The translations under genes and the position numbers were made by a program. DNA of 24,208 nt from JBFMFH01 sp040752275 (GTDB lineage: Bacteria > Acidobacteriota > Vicinamibacteria > Vicinamibacterales > JAKQTR01): positions 1-24,208 of the forward strand of contig JBFMFH010000078.1 of NCBI GenBank assembly GCA_040752275.1, read 5' to 3'. How positions within the stretch are numbered: position 1 is the first letter of the stretch; each line of letters starts with the position of its first letter. The notes under the pieces are model-generated. The model did not search any database. It was not told the origin of the DNA and saw only the letters and a list, made by a program, of their open reading frames with translations. Of this stretch, positions 13,757-21,207 are shown piece by piece.

Positions 13757-14428
13757 ATGCCGGACCACCGCTCCGCCGCTCATGCGGTGCCGGTGTTGGG
13801 ACGACTGGATGAGGCGATCGTGGCCGACGTTGCGCTGCCGCTGACGCCCGCGCTGCTCGCCTCGGCGTACCGCCTCGGCTTCTTTCCGATGGCGATGGAT
13901 GAGGGGCAGATCCGGTGGTTCTCGCCCGACCCGCGGGGAATCCTGCCCCTCGACGCATTTCGCGTGCCCAGGCGCCTGCGCCGTGTCATCCGAAGCAGGC
14001 GCTTCTCGGTGACCGTCAATTGTGCCTTCGGCGAGGTCATCGCGGGCTGCGCCGAACACCGGGAGGACGGTACGTGGATCAGCCCAGAGATCGTCGACGC
14101 CTACGTGCGCCTGCACCGGGAGGGGTTGGCTCATTCGGTAGAGGTCTGGCACGGCACCGGCCTGGCCGGCGGTCTGTACGGCGTCAGCCTCGGCGGGGCA
14201 TTCTTCGGCGAGTCGATGTTCCACCGGGCGACGGACGCCTCGAAGGTGGCCCTGCATGCACTGGTGGCGCGGCTCGTGGACCGGCGCTACGTTCTGCTCG
14301 ATACCCAGTGGCTGACGCCGTTCCTCGAGACGTTTGGCGGGATTGAGGTCCCGAGGGAAACATACCTCACCCTCCTCGGGCGGGCCCTGCGGCTCGAGCG
14401 CCGCTTCGACGATCGAACGGGTGCGTGA
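13757..14428 (+). CDS. aat: leucyl/phenylalanyl-tRNA-protein transferase
   Basis: Aat transfers Leu or Phe from aminoacyl-tRNA to proteins with N-terminal Arg or Lys, marking them for ClpS/ClpAP. The 223-residue product has the family motifs in order: AYRLGFFPMAMDEGQIRWFSPDPRGILPL (about 37-65), TWISPEIVDAYVRLHREGLAHSVEVW, GLAGGLYGVSLGGAFFGESMFH (about 135-156) and DTQWLTPFLETFGGIEVPRETYLTLL near the end. Length is normal. The ATG at 13757 was chosen because it begins one base after the stop of the upstream gene. An upstream in-frame start would overlap that gene by about 90 nt. No clpS or clpA lies beside it here. Confidence 0.95.
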   Translation: MPDHRSAAHAVPVLGRLDEAIVADVALPLTPALLASAYRLGFFPMAMDEGQIRWFSPDPRGILPLDAFRVPRRLRRVIRSRRFSVTVNCAFGEVIAGCAEHREDGTWISPEIVDAYVRLHREGLAHSVEVWHGTGLAGGLYGVSLGGAFFGESMFHRATDASKVALHALVARLVDRRYVLLDTQWLTPFLETFGGIEVPRETYLTLLGRALRLERRFDDRTGA

Positions 14429-14497
14429 TTTACGTGCGCCCGGCGTTCGTACATACTGCATCCGGTCCCGAACCGGCATCCAGCACGGGAGGTGATG

Positions 14498-15268
14498 ATG
14501 TTGCTGCGCAGCGTGTACCACCTGGGCATCGAGGCGGAGTCCATCGAACGCGCGAGTGTGGCCGTGCTCCCCGGGGACCCGGGCCGGGTCGACATCATCG
14601 CGCGGACGCCTCCGCTCGAGGGCGGGCGGGAGCTGGGGTTCACGCGCGAATACCGGACGTGGCTGGCCTTCTGCCACGGCGTTCCCGTTGTCGTCACCTC
14701 GACGGGGATCGGTGGACCCTCGGCATCCATTGCCATCGACGAACTCGCTCAGCTCGGCGTGCGCACGTTCCTGCGGGTGGGCACGACCGGTGCGATTCAG
14801 CCCGACGTGGGCATTGGGACGGTCATCATCACGACCGGTGCAGTCAGGCTTGACGGGGCCTCGACGCACTACGCCCCCATCGAGTTCCCGGCCGTGGCAC
14901 ACCCGGACGTCGTCGAAGCCGCGAGGGCCGCCGCACGCGAGCTGGATGTGCCGCACCGCGTCGGAGTGAGCGCGTCGTGTGACACGTTCTACCCGGGACA
15001 GGAGCGGTACGATTCGTACTCGGGCTACGTGCCACGGCGCTTCCAGGGGATCACCGAGGAATGGCGCAGGCTGCACATCCTCAACTACGAGATGGAGGCG
15101 TCGACCGTGCTGACGCTCACCGCGGCCATGGGCCTGCGGGGCGGCTGCGTCGCCGGGGTGGTGATCAACCGGACGCGAACCGAGTCGGTGACCAGGGACG
15201 GACTCGAGGCCGGCGAGACCAACGCCGTGCGCGTGGCGGCGGCTGCCGTCGCACGCCTCGTGGCATGA
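14498..15268 (+). CDS. udp: uridine phosphorylase
   Basis: The enzyme splits uridine with phosphate into uracil and ribose-1-phosphate. The 256-residue protein shows the PNP/UDP-family phosphate loop GDPGRV (26-31), STGIGGPSASIAIDEL, FLRVGTTGAIQ and a late NYEMEASTVLTL stretch that carries the ribose-binding Met-Glu. Three candidate starts lie close together (GTG 14492, ATG 14495, ATG 14498). The GGGAGG at 14487-14492 favours 14498. Its stop overlaps the start of the next gene (ATGA). Uridine kinase is encoded further along (21208-21837) in a separate unit. Confidence 0.92.
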   Translation: MLLRSVYHLGIEAESIERASVAVLPGDPGRVDIIARTPPLEGGRELGFTREYRTWLAFCHGVPVVVTSTGIGGPSASIAIDELAQLGVRTFLRVGTTGAIQPDVGIGTVIITTGAVRLDGASTHYAPIEFPAVAHPDVVEAARAAARELDVPHRVGVSASCDTFYPGQERYDSYSGYVPRRFQGITEEWRRLHILNYEMEASTVLTLTAAMGLRGGCVAGVVINRTRTESVTRDGLEAGETNAVRVAAAAVARLVA

Positions 15269-16008
15269 TCCGCACGACGGTTCACTTCCTCGGGACCGGT
15301 GACGCCTTCGGGACCGGCGGACGGCTGCAGTCCTGCGCCCTCGTCGAATGCCTCGATACTCGGGTGCTGGTGGATTGCGGCGCATCGGGGTTGGTGTCTC
15401 TGCGGCGAGGGGGGATCGATCCCAACACCATCGACGCCGTCCTGCTGACCCATCTGCACGGCGACCATTTCGCCGGTGTGCCGTTTCTGCTGATGGATGC
15501 CCGGTACGCCGGCCGGCGCACCTCCCCGCTGATCGTCATTGGGCCGCCGGGCGTCGAATCGCGTGTACGGTACCTGCACGAGGCGCTCTTTCCCGGGGCG
15601 AGCCGCCTCCCGGTGCGATTCGACCTGCGGTTCGTCGACATCGCGCCGGGCGCACCCGCCGAGGCGGCCGGGTGGCGCGTGAGCGCGCACCCGGTTGAGC
15701 ACTCCAGCCACACGGCGTGCCACGGCCTCCGCCTCGAGCGCGACGGAGCTGTCCTGGCGTTCTCCGGCGACACCGGATGGACCGACCACGTCGTCGATCT
15801 CGCACGCGATGCCGACCTGTTCGTGTGCGAGTGCTACGCATGGGACGCTGCACCGCCGGGACACCTCGACTACCACACGCTGATGACCCACCGCGCGGAC
15901 CTGTCGTGCCGGCGACTTGTCGTCACGCACATGGGCGAGGAGATGCTCCGCCGCGCCCCGTCTCTCGAAGTCGAGACCGCACACGACGGGATGATCGTGC
16001 GGCTGTAG
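15265..16008 (+). CDS. metallo-beta-lactamase-fold hydrolase, RNase Z-like
   Basis: The 247-residue protein has the metal-binding THLHGDH motif (H63, H65, D67, H68), a later HSSHTACHGLR segment, the bridging Asp in FSGDTGW and a final Leu-Val-Val-Thr-His-Met. The order and spacing are closest to the RNase Z/ElaC branch. It lacks the long exosite arm used for tRNA binding as far as I can see, so tRNA 3' processing is uncertain. The ATG overlaps the udp stop (ATGA), so it is translated with udp. The frame is open upstream but encodes only antisense-like residues there. Confidence 0.85.
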   Translation: MIRTTVHFLGTGDAFGTGGRLQSCALVECLDTRVLVDCGASGLVSLRRGGIDPNTIDAVLLTHLHGDHFAGVPFLLMDARYAGRRTSPLIVIGPPGVESRVRYLHEALFPGASRLPVRFDLRFVDIAPGAPAEAAGWRVSAHPVEHSSHTACHGLRLERDGAVLAFSGDTGWTDHVVDLARDADLFVCECYAWDAAPPGHLDYHTLMTHRADLSCRRLVVTHMGEEMLRRAPSLEVETAHDGMIVRL

Positions 16009-16030
16009 ACGGCGCGGCTGTTGCCGGGGC

Positions 16031-16075
16031 CCCAGGGCTGCCTTCGACTTCGCTCAGGCCGGGAACGCCCCTGGG
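16031..16075. repeat. REP-like stem-loop between convergent genes
   Basis: CCCAGGG (16031-16037) and CCCTGGG (16069-16075) can pair around a loop containing CCTTCGACTTCGCTCAGG (16041-16058). This 18-mer resembles a dispersed intergenic repeat that I recognise from many environmental bacterial genomes. It sits between the convergent stops at 16008 and 16093. Confidence 0.45.
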
Positions 16076-16092
16076 TCTATGCATGCGCTTCT

Positions 16093-17250
16093 TCACATCG
16101 CCGCTCTCAGTGCCTCAGCCAGCTCCGAGCCGGTGAGCGGAACCGGGTTGCCCTTCATGCTGCTCGTCTGCCCGGCCTGCGCCACGATCTCGGCTACCGA
16201 CGCCTCAGAGATCCCGTAGCGGGACAGCGGGGCGATCCCGAGGTCGCGGCACGTCTCGAGCAGCCAGTCCGCCGCATCGTCGGCGGTTGCATCGACGCGG
16301 CCCGTGACGAGGCGTGCGATCTCGTCGAGGCGCGGGCGAGCCGGGTGTGCGGGGCCGAGGGCGCGGATCGCCTGCAGGTTGGCGCGGAACACGTGTGGAA
16401 CGAGCGCGGCGCACACGGCGCCGTGAGGAGCGGCGAACATCCCGCCGATCGGCGCGGCCAGGCCGTGTACGGCTCCGAGGCCGGCGTTGGCGAGCGCCAT
16501 CCCGCCGAACAGACTCGCCAGCGCCATGTCCTCGCGTGCGGCGAGATCGTGACCGTAACGGTACGCGCGCCGGAGCGATCGGGCCACGAGCGGGATGCCT
16601 GCGCGGCAGAACGCGTCGGTCACCGGCGTGGCGCGCGTCGAGAGGAACGGCTCGATGAGCTGGGTCAGCGCGTCGAGACCCGTGCTGGCCGTCACGGCCG
16701 ATGGCAGGTCGTCGGTCAGTCCCGGGTCCACGATGGCCAGACGAGGCAGCATGAGCGGGCTGCGGAGGCTGACCTTGACGCGCCGGCCCGGAACCGACAG
16801 GACCGCGTTGCGCGTCACCTCGGAACCCGTCCCGGCTGTCGTGGGGATGGCCACGAACGGCAGGGGCACAGTCTGGAGTGCGTGGCCGCGGCCGACGACC
16901 TCGAGGTAGTCGAGCGGGTCGCCGGGACTTGTCGTGAGAGCGGCGATGGCCTTCCCCGCGTCGAGGGCGCTGCCGCCGCCCGTCGCGACAACGACATCGA
17001 ACCCGCGGGTCCGGGCGTACTCGGCGCTTCGCGACACGAAGGCGACGTCAGGTTCGTTGCAGATCGACAGCAGGCGGCAGTCGGCTCCCTTCGCCTCAAG
17101 CGCGCCGACGAGCCAGGCGGCCCGCGCACTGGTCGCGCCCGTGACGACCAGCACCCGGCGGCCCAGATCGAGGACCAGGTCGGCGGCGCCCAGGGCCGTC
17201 CCGCGCCCGAACACGATCCGGCCGGCAGTAGCGAAGTCGAAGGGTGCCAT
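16093..17250 (-). CDS. iron-type (group III) alcohol dehydrogenase family protein
   Basis: The 385-residue protein is a dehydroquinate-synthase-fold, metal-dependent NAD(P) alcohol dehydrogenase. Motifs are the nucleotide-binding GGGSALDAGKAIA (91-103), the PTTAGTGSEVT substrate loop (136-146), GLDALTQLIE (191-200), GLGAVHGLAAPIGG (257-270) and the Pro-His-Gly-Ala near 275-278. Metal ligands would be D193, H262 and H276. The fourth ligand, His in FucO-type enzymes, is Q197 here; I believe this occurs in a known subgroup but cannot confirm it. The substrate is unknown. The start at 17250 lies 2 nt after the stop of the ABM-domain gene with a GGTAGGG upstream, so the two are cotranscribed. The frame is open 30 codons further upstream inside that gene. 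Confidence 0.9.
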   Translation of the reverse strand: MAPFDFATAGRIVFGRGTALGAADLVLDLGRRVLVVTGATSARAAWLVGALEAKGADCRLLSICNEPDVAFVSRSAEYARTRGFDVVVATGGGSALDAGKAIAALTTSPGDPLDYLEVVGRGHALQTVPLPFVAIPTTAGTGSEVTRNAVLSVPGRRVKVSLRSPLMLPRLAIVDPGLTDDLPSAVTASTGLDALTQLIEPFLSTRATPVTDAFCRAGIPLVARSLRRAYRYGHDLAAREDMALASLFGGMALANAGLGAVHGLAAPIGGMFAAPHGAVCAALVPHVFRANLQAIRALGPAHPARPRLDEIARLVTGRVDATADDAADWLLETCRDLGIAPLSRYGISEASVAEIVAQAGQTSSMKGNPVPLTGSELAEALRAAM

Positions 17251-17252
17251 CC

Positions 17253-17558
17253 CTACCACCCGTCGTCTGCCGGGTAGGCGTTGACGTACTTCACGCTCGA
17301 GCGCGCCTCGGCCATGAGCGGGGCGACCGTCTCGCGCCACGCGAGGTAGTGGGCGGTCTCCTTGTGCGCGGCCACGGCCGCCGCATCTCGGTAGACTTCG
17401 ACCAGCACGAACCGCGTGGGATCATCCTGCTGCTGGATGACGTCGAACCGGGCAACGCCAGGCTCACGGGCGCTGTGACGGGCATTCTCCGCCGTGGCGT
17501 TCCGGAACGCGTCGACCGACTCCGGTGCCACGTGTGCGTGGACGTGGATGATGATCAT
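17253..17558 (-). CDS. antibiotic biosynthesis monooxygenase (ABM)-domain protein
   Basis: The 101-residue ferredoxin-like alpha/beta protein has the ABM pattern: an IIIHVHAHV strand with a following helix, then GVARFDVIQQQDDPTRFVLVEVYRD and the AAHKETAHYLAW segment. The HK-x-T-x-HY stretch is close to that of LsrG, a phospho-AI-2 isomerase, as well as YgiN-like quinol monooxygenases. It precedes the iron-type dehydrogenase in a two-gene unit, suggesting work on a reactive carbonyl or quinone, which is inference. No Shine-Dalgarno is present. A TAAGAT box (17565-17570) ends 6 nt before the ATG, consistent with a leaderless transcript. Confidence 0.85.
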   Translation of the reverse strand: MIIIHVHAHVAPESVDAFRNATAENARHSAREPGVARFDVIQQQDDPTRFVLVEVYRDAAAVAAHKETAHYLAWRETVAPLMAEARSSVKYVNAYPADDGW

Positions 17559-17564
17559 GGGGGG

Positions 17565-17570
17565 ATCTTA
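17565..17570 (-). promoter_or_regulatory. TAAGAT -10-like box directly ahead of the ABM-domain gene
   Basis: It lies 6 nt from the ATG at 17558 on the minus strand, with only Cs between, so the transcript may start at or next to the start codon. Confidence 0.35.
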
Positions 17571-17715
17571 CCGGGATTCGGGATTTGCGCCGCACCTGCG
17601 GCCGTCCCCGCGCGACAACGTCGACCGTGCCCCGTGCGAAGCTGACCTCCTCAGTCCTCGACTCTGAGGTTTGCGTGTCGGCGAGTCGTCTTGCTGGTCG
17701 TGCAGGGGAAGGGCC

Positions 17716-17748
17716 GGCCGGTCCCGCCACCCTTTGGCGGAACCGGCC
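17716..17748 (-). terminator. strong hairpin after the TonB-dependent receptor gene
   Basis: Bases 17716-17728 pair with 17736-17748, giving 12 bp with one C/A mismatch around a 7-nt loop. The hairpin begins 16 nt past the receptor stop. The downstream side is TTCC-rich and not a true U-tract, so it is a probable but imperfect terminator. Confidence 0.6.
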
Positions 17749-17764
17749 CCGATGATGCGTCAAC

Positions 17765-20700
17765 CTAGAACGAGAAGCGTGCCTGCAAGCGGATGCTGCG
17801 CTGCCCCTGGAACGAGTTCGGGACCATGTAGAGCAGTTCGTCCCGGACCAGGGCGCCGGCCGCCCGGCGCTGCGCGACGAGAGCCGCCGGCTCCCACGGC
17901 GCTCCGAAGTAGACGGCATCCGACAGATTCACGCTGGTCCGCCACTGGCGGTACGAGTAGTACCGGATGCGCGTCATCTGGTCGAAGACGTTGTCGATGT
18001 TGGCGAGCAGCGTGAGCCGCCTGCTCGATCCCAGGTTGAAATCGTGCGACACCTGGAGATCCAGTTGCGAGAAGACCGGCGAGCGGCCCAGGTTGCCGCG
18101 GCCGTTCGGATACACCGGGTAGCCCTGGAAGGTGAACTCTTCGGTTTCGACCAGGCCGGACTCGATGATCCAGAACGCCCCGAGCGACGTGCCCCACGGC
18201 GTCTCGTAGACGCCCGAGGCCTTGAAGACGTGAGGCCGGTCCGTGTGCAGCGGGCCGTAGGTCGGCTGCTGGTTCTTGTCGTAGCTCATGTAGAGCGCGT
18301 CGAAGTAACGGTTGACGTTGGGACTGGTCCGGCCGCCTTCGTCCGAGCTCGCCAGGCCGCTGTAGTTGCCCCACAGCCGGCTCCAGGTGTAGCCCAGGTC
18401 GGCCTGCCAGTTGTTGGCCATGCGCCGGCGGAAGCGTACCTCCACCGCGTCGTACTTGCGGGTAGCCTTCGGCGTCACGTACTGCGGGAACTCCGGAATC
18501 ATGACCTCCGTGAGCCCGAAGCCAGGGTTGCCGTGAATGTAGATCTCGCCGATGCCCGGGAAGAGGATGCCGACATCCTCGATGGTCCGGTCGAGCCACT
18601 TGTGGACGTAGCGCACGCCGAGCGACATGACGCGGTTCAACTCGCGGTCCACGCCGAGGGTGAACTCGCCGGTCCTCACAGGCTTCATGTCCGGATCCAC
18701 GCCGGTCATGGGCCGCCCGAAGTACGCGGAGAGATCCGGGTCGAACTGATTCGTGCTGCGCCGGGCATCCCACTGTTCGTAGAAGGTGCCGGGGCACCCC
18801 GTCGGGCCCTCGCCGCAGCTGATGCTGGCCCAGTCGTAGGTGTCGAGCGACCAGTAGTAGTTGATCCAGTGGTCGCCGCCCCACTGGCCGATGGGCAGTT
18901 CCAGCTTGGTGATGTCGTAGAACCAGCCGTAGCTGCCGTACGCCTTCCAGCGGCCGTCGCCCCTGATGTCATAGGCGAAGCCCACTCGTGGCGCGATCTT
19001 GTCGGCGAAACCGAACTTGACGTCGATCGCGTCCTCCGTCTTCTTGTAGGACGGGATGTGCTCGGTTTCCGATCGGATGCCCGCGTTGATGGTCAGCCGG
19101 TTGTTCACCGACCAACTGTCCTGGAACCAGATGGCGTAGTTGTTCGAGACGACGTCGCCGACCGTCCCGGTCTGGTTCACCGTGTAATAGCCGTACGTCC
19201 CTCTGAGGACGCGGCCGTCATTGGCGTTGTAGGTCTGGCCCCAGTTGAGCGTGATCGTCGGCTTCGTATTCCCGTAGAAGAGGTCGTTGGCGAACCGCTC
19301 GAACCGGAGCCCGGCCTTGAACACGTGTTGTCCGCCCAGCGACTTGAACCAGACGGTGTTCGCGTTGAAGAACAGCCGATCGAACAGGTTCCGAACCGTA
19401 CCGTTCGTCGACTTCTTGTCCACGTACCCGCTCGCCTGTTGATACGCCACCGGCACAGTCGGGAAGCCCGCCTTGATCATGGCCGAATCGGAGTTCGAGC
19501 TCCCGAAGGAATGCCGGAGTTCCGTCCCGCGGAATTCCTCGGGGGTGGTGCTGTTGGTTCGGAAGAACCCGCCCGTGGCGTTGACGAAGAAGGTCGAGTT
19601 CACCATCCAGTCGAAGTTGCCAGACCAGGAGTGGTTGATCGAGTCCGAGCCCGAGTAATCCCATCGTTCCTTGAACGCCTGCGGGTCGGTGTCGAAGGTC
19701 GAGGTCGTGATGCCCATCGACGATCGGCCGTCCGGCATGACCGAATTCTCGGGCTGCAGGCCCGGCGCCGTCTTGCGGCTCCGGTTGTACTGCTGTGCGC
19801 CGGCGAAACGCAACCGCATCCTGGAGCCGAGCTGCGCCGTCACGTTGTAATTGGGGTACACCGCCCAGCTGCCCCATTCGAAGTGGCGCACGGCCTTCGA
19901 CGGGTCGGTGTAGAAGATGGCATCGCGGTTGTAGCGGTTGCTCGTGTAGCCAATCCCGACGTAGTACCAGAGGCGGTCCTTCAGGATCGGACCGCCGACG
20001 TCGCCGATTGGACTCAGATACGTCCATGGCGTTTCGGTGCTCAGCATCCCCGTCTCGGTCTTGTACTGATCGTACGGGTAGTAGCGGACGGACGGGCGCC
20101 GCGTGCCCGCACTGCCCAGCGCGGTATTCTGGAAGTAGAGACCCGCGCTGCCGCGAAGCCGGTTGCTCCCCGACTTGGTGACGGCGTTGATGACGCCGCC
20201 GAGGGCGCCGCCGAACTCGGCGTTGTACCCCGACGACTTGACCTGGACCTCCTGCAGGAAGTCGACCAGCATCGTCTTGCCGGACGTCCCGTTCCGCAGG
20301 CTGGTCGTGTCCATGCCGTCGATGATGAACCGGTTCTCCGAGCCGGAGGACCCGTCAATCTGGATCCCGCCGTTGCGGGACTCGGCTTGGGCGCCGGGCG
20401 CCGTTTTCACGAGGTCCGTGTAGTCCCGACCCTTCGGGATCTTCGCGATGGTCTCCTGCTGAATCGTCGCAAAGGTGGCGTTCTGCTTGACGTCGATCAG
20501 GGGCGCGCCGCCCGTGACCTGGACCGACTCGGTGACCGGGCCGACCGTCAGCGCCAAGTCGATCCGGAGCAGCTGGCCCAGTGCCAGGACGGCATCGGCG
20601 ACCTTCGCGGACGTGAAGCCGGTCAACGAGGCGGTGATCTCGTAGGTGCCCGGCGGGAGTGCCGGAAAACGATAGCCGCCATGCCCGTCGGTGACGGCCG

Positions 20701-20881
20701 AGCTGACCCCCACCAGTGCCGGACTGCGGGCCTCGACGGTCACGCCGGGCATGACGGCCCCGGACGAGTCCCGCACGACGCCTTGGATCGAACCCGTCTG
20801 CTCCTGGGCCACCGCCGTCCCAGCCGCCACCAGCCAGACGACCAGCAGGACCCATCCCCCCACGACGTGTCGAGATCCCAT
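17765..20881 (-). CDS. TonB-dependent receptor with N-terminal carboxypeptidase-regulatory domain
   Basis: The 1038-residue outer-membrane protein has a signal peptide (1-26, ending AVAQ) and a carboxypeptidase-regulatory-like beta domain (about 29-113, GVVRDSSGAVMPGVTVE ... GGYRFPALPPGTYEI). A plug domain follows (about 135-240, with DYTDLVKTAPG, FIIDGMDTTS and VIGNAV-type strand VINAVTKSGSN), and then a beta-barrel of nearly 800 residues ending in the outer-membrane signature Phe-Ser-Phe. This Oar-like architecture is common in Acidobacteriota, and the ligand (often oligosaccharides or peptides) cannot be told from sequence. The ATG at 20881 has a GAGGAGG ribosome-binding site and opens the signal peptide; an in-frame start 27 codons upstream is unlikely. 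It stands alone, with no SusD-like partner or TonB genes nearby. Its upstream region carries three perfect hairpins. Confidence 0.95.
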   Translation of the reverse strand: MGSRHVVGGWVLLVVWLVAAGTAVAQEQTGSIQGVVRDSSGAVMPGVTVEARSPALVGVSSAVTDGHGGYRFPALPPGTYEITASLTGFTSAKVADAVLALGQLLRIDLALTVGPVTESVQVTGGAPLIDVKQNATFATIQQETIAKIPKGRDYTDLVKTAPGAQAESRNGGIQIDGSSGSENRFIIDGMDTTSLRNGTSGKTMLVDFLQEVQVKSSGYNAEFGGALGGVINAVTKSGSNRLRGSAGLYFQNTALGSAGTRRPSVRYYPYDQYKTETGMLSTETPWTYLSPIGDVGGPILKDRLWYYVGIGYTSNRYNRDAIFYTDPSKAVRHFEWGSWAVYPNYNVTAQLGSRMRLRFAGAQQYNRSRKTAPGLQPENSVMPDGRSSMGITTSTFDTDPQAFKERWDYSGSDSINHSWSGNFDWMVNSTFFVNATGGFFRTNSTTPEEFRGTELRHSFGSSNSDSAMIKAGFPTVPVAYQQASGYVDKKSTNGTVRNLFDRLFFNANTVWFKSLGGQHVFKAGLRFERFANDLFYGNTKPTITLNWGQTYNANDGRVLRGTYGYYTVNQTGTVGDVVSNNYAIWFQDSWSVNNRLTINAGIRSETEHIPSYKKTEDAIDVKFGFADKIAPRVGFAYDIRGDGRWKAYGSYGWFYDITKLELPIGQWGGDHWINYYWSLDTYDWASISCGEGPTGCPGTFYEQWDARRSTNQFDPDLSAYFGRPMTGVDPDMKPVRTGEFTLGVDRELNRVMSLGVRYVHKWLDRTIEDVGILFPGIGEIYIHGNPGFGLTEVMIPEFPQYVTPKATRKYDAVEVRFRRRMANNWQADLGYTWSRLWGNYSGLASSDEGGRTSPNVNRYFDALYMSYDKNQQPTYGPLHTDRPHVFKASGVYETPWGTSLGAFWIIESGLVETEEFTFQGYPVYPNGRGNLGRSPVFSQLDLQVSHDFNLGSSRRLTLLANIDNVFDQMTRIRYYSYRQWRTSVNLSDAVYFGAPWEPAALVAQRRAAGALVRDELLYMVPNSFQGQRSIRLQARFSF

Positions 20882-20914
20882 GCGCTCCTCCTCTGCGAAA
20901 CACGAGGCACAACC

Positions 20915-20934
20915 CGGCCGTGAACCCACGGCCG
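20915..20934 (-). promoter_or_regulatory. hairpin 1 in the receptor leader
   Basis: A perfect 8-bp stem CGGCCGTG/CACGGCCG with a 4-nt loop lies 34 nt upstream of the receptor ATG, within reach of the ribosome-binding site. Confidence 0.4.
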
Positions 20935-20962
20935 AGACAACACGCCGGACTGGGCGAACCAA

Positions 20963-20988
20963 CCGAACCCTGGGGGCGAAGGGTTCGG
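20963..20988 (-). promoter_or_regulatory. hairpin 2 in the receptor leader
   Basis: A perfect 8-bp stem CCGAACCC/GGGTTCGG encloses a 10-nt loop. Confidence 0.4.
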
Positions 20989-21024
20989 CTCCTGAGCGAC
21001 CTCTGTTGGTTGACGTGGCGATGA

Positions 21025-21040
21025 TAGGGTGAAGACCCTA
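21025..21040 (-). promoter_or_regulatory. hairpin 3 / dyad upstream of the receptor
   Basis: TAGGGT and ACCCTA flank GAAG, a perfect 6-bp dyad overlapping a possible TATCAT -10 box. It could be an operator as well as a transcript hairpin. Confidence 0.35.
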
Positions 21041-21110
21041 CCGATGGCGGATGATACGACCGGCACCGGGGAGAGTCAACACGCGACTTCAGGCGTCGGC
21101 ACCGCGCCAG

Positions 21111-21154
21111 CCGGCGATCAACGGGCGAACATGTCGCGGGCGCCCAATCGCCGG
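21111..21154 (-). terminator. long inverted repeat after the uridine kinase gene
   Basis: CCGGCGAT (21111-21118) pairs with ATCGCCGG (21147-21154), and GGGCG (21123-21127) pairs with CGCCC (21141-21145) inside. It lies 54 nt beyond the uridine kinase stop. No U-tract is seen. Confidence 0.35.
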
Positions 21155-21207
21155 TTCGAGGGACTACGACGCCGGCTGGCGAGACCTCCGACCAGGCCGC
21201 GCGTCGT

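Larger units (their letters stand above)
20882..21207. other. 326-nt intergenic region, no gene, rich in hairpins
   Basis: This stretch separates the receptor start from the uridine kinase stop. I find no supported gene. It contains four strong inverted repeats (20915-20934, 20963-20988, 21025-21040, 21111-21154) and two GATGATA copies (21020-21026 and 21050-21056), whose complement TATCAT could serve as a -10 for the receptor. No B12 box or other riboswitch core that I know is visible. Confidence 0.7.

Noticed and set aside
13397..15385. 662-codon minus-strand frame across aat and udp
   Set aside because: It lies antisense to three recognised genes, and its composition is His/Arg/Gly-rich and unlike a folded protein.
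18044..20923. 959-codon plus-strand frame opposite the TonB-dependent receptor
   Set aside because: It is a shadow frame created by GC bias; the receptor on the minus strand has clear domains from end to end.
20882..21207. Cobalamin riboswitch ahead of the TonB-dependent receptor
   Set aside because: No B12-box core or matching stem order is present; only unrelated perfect hairpins are seen.
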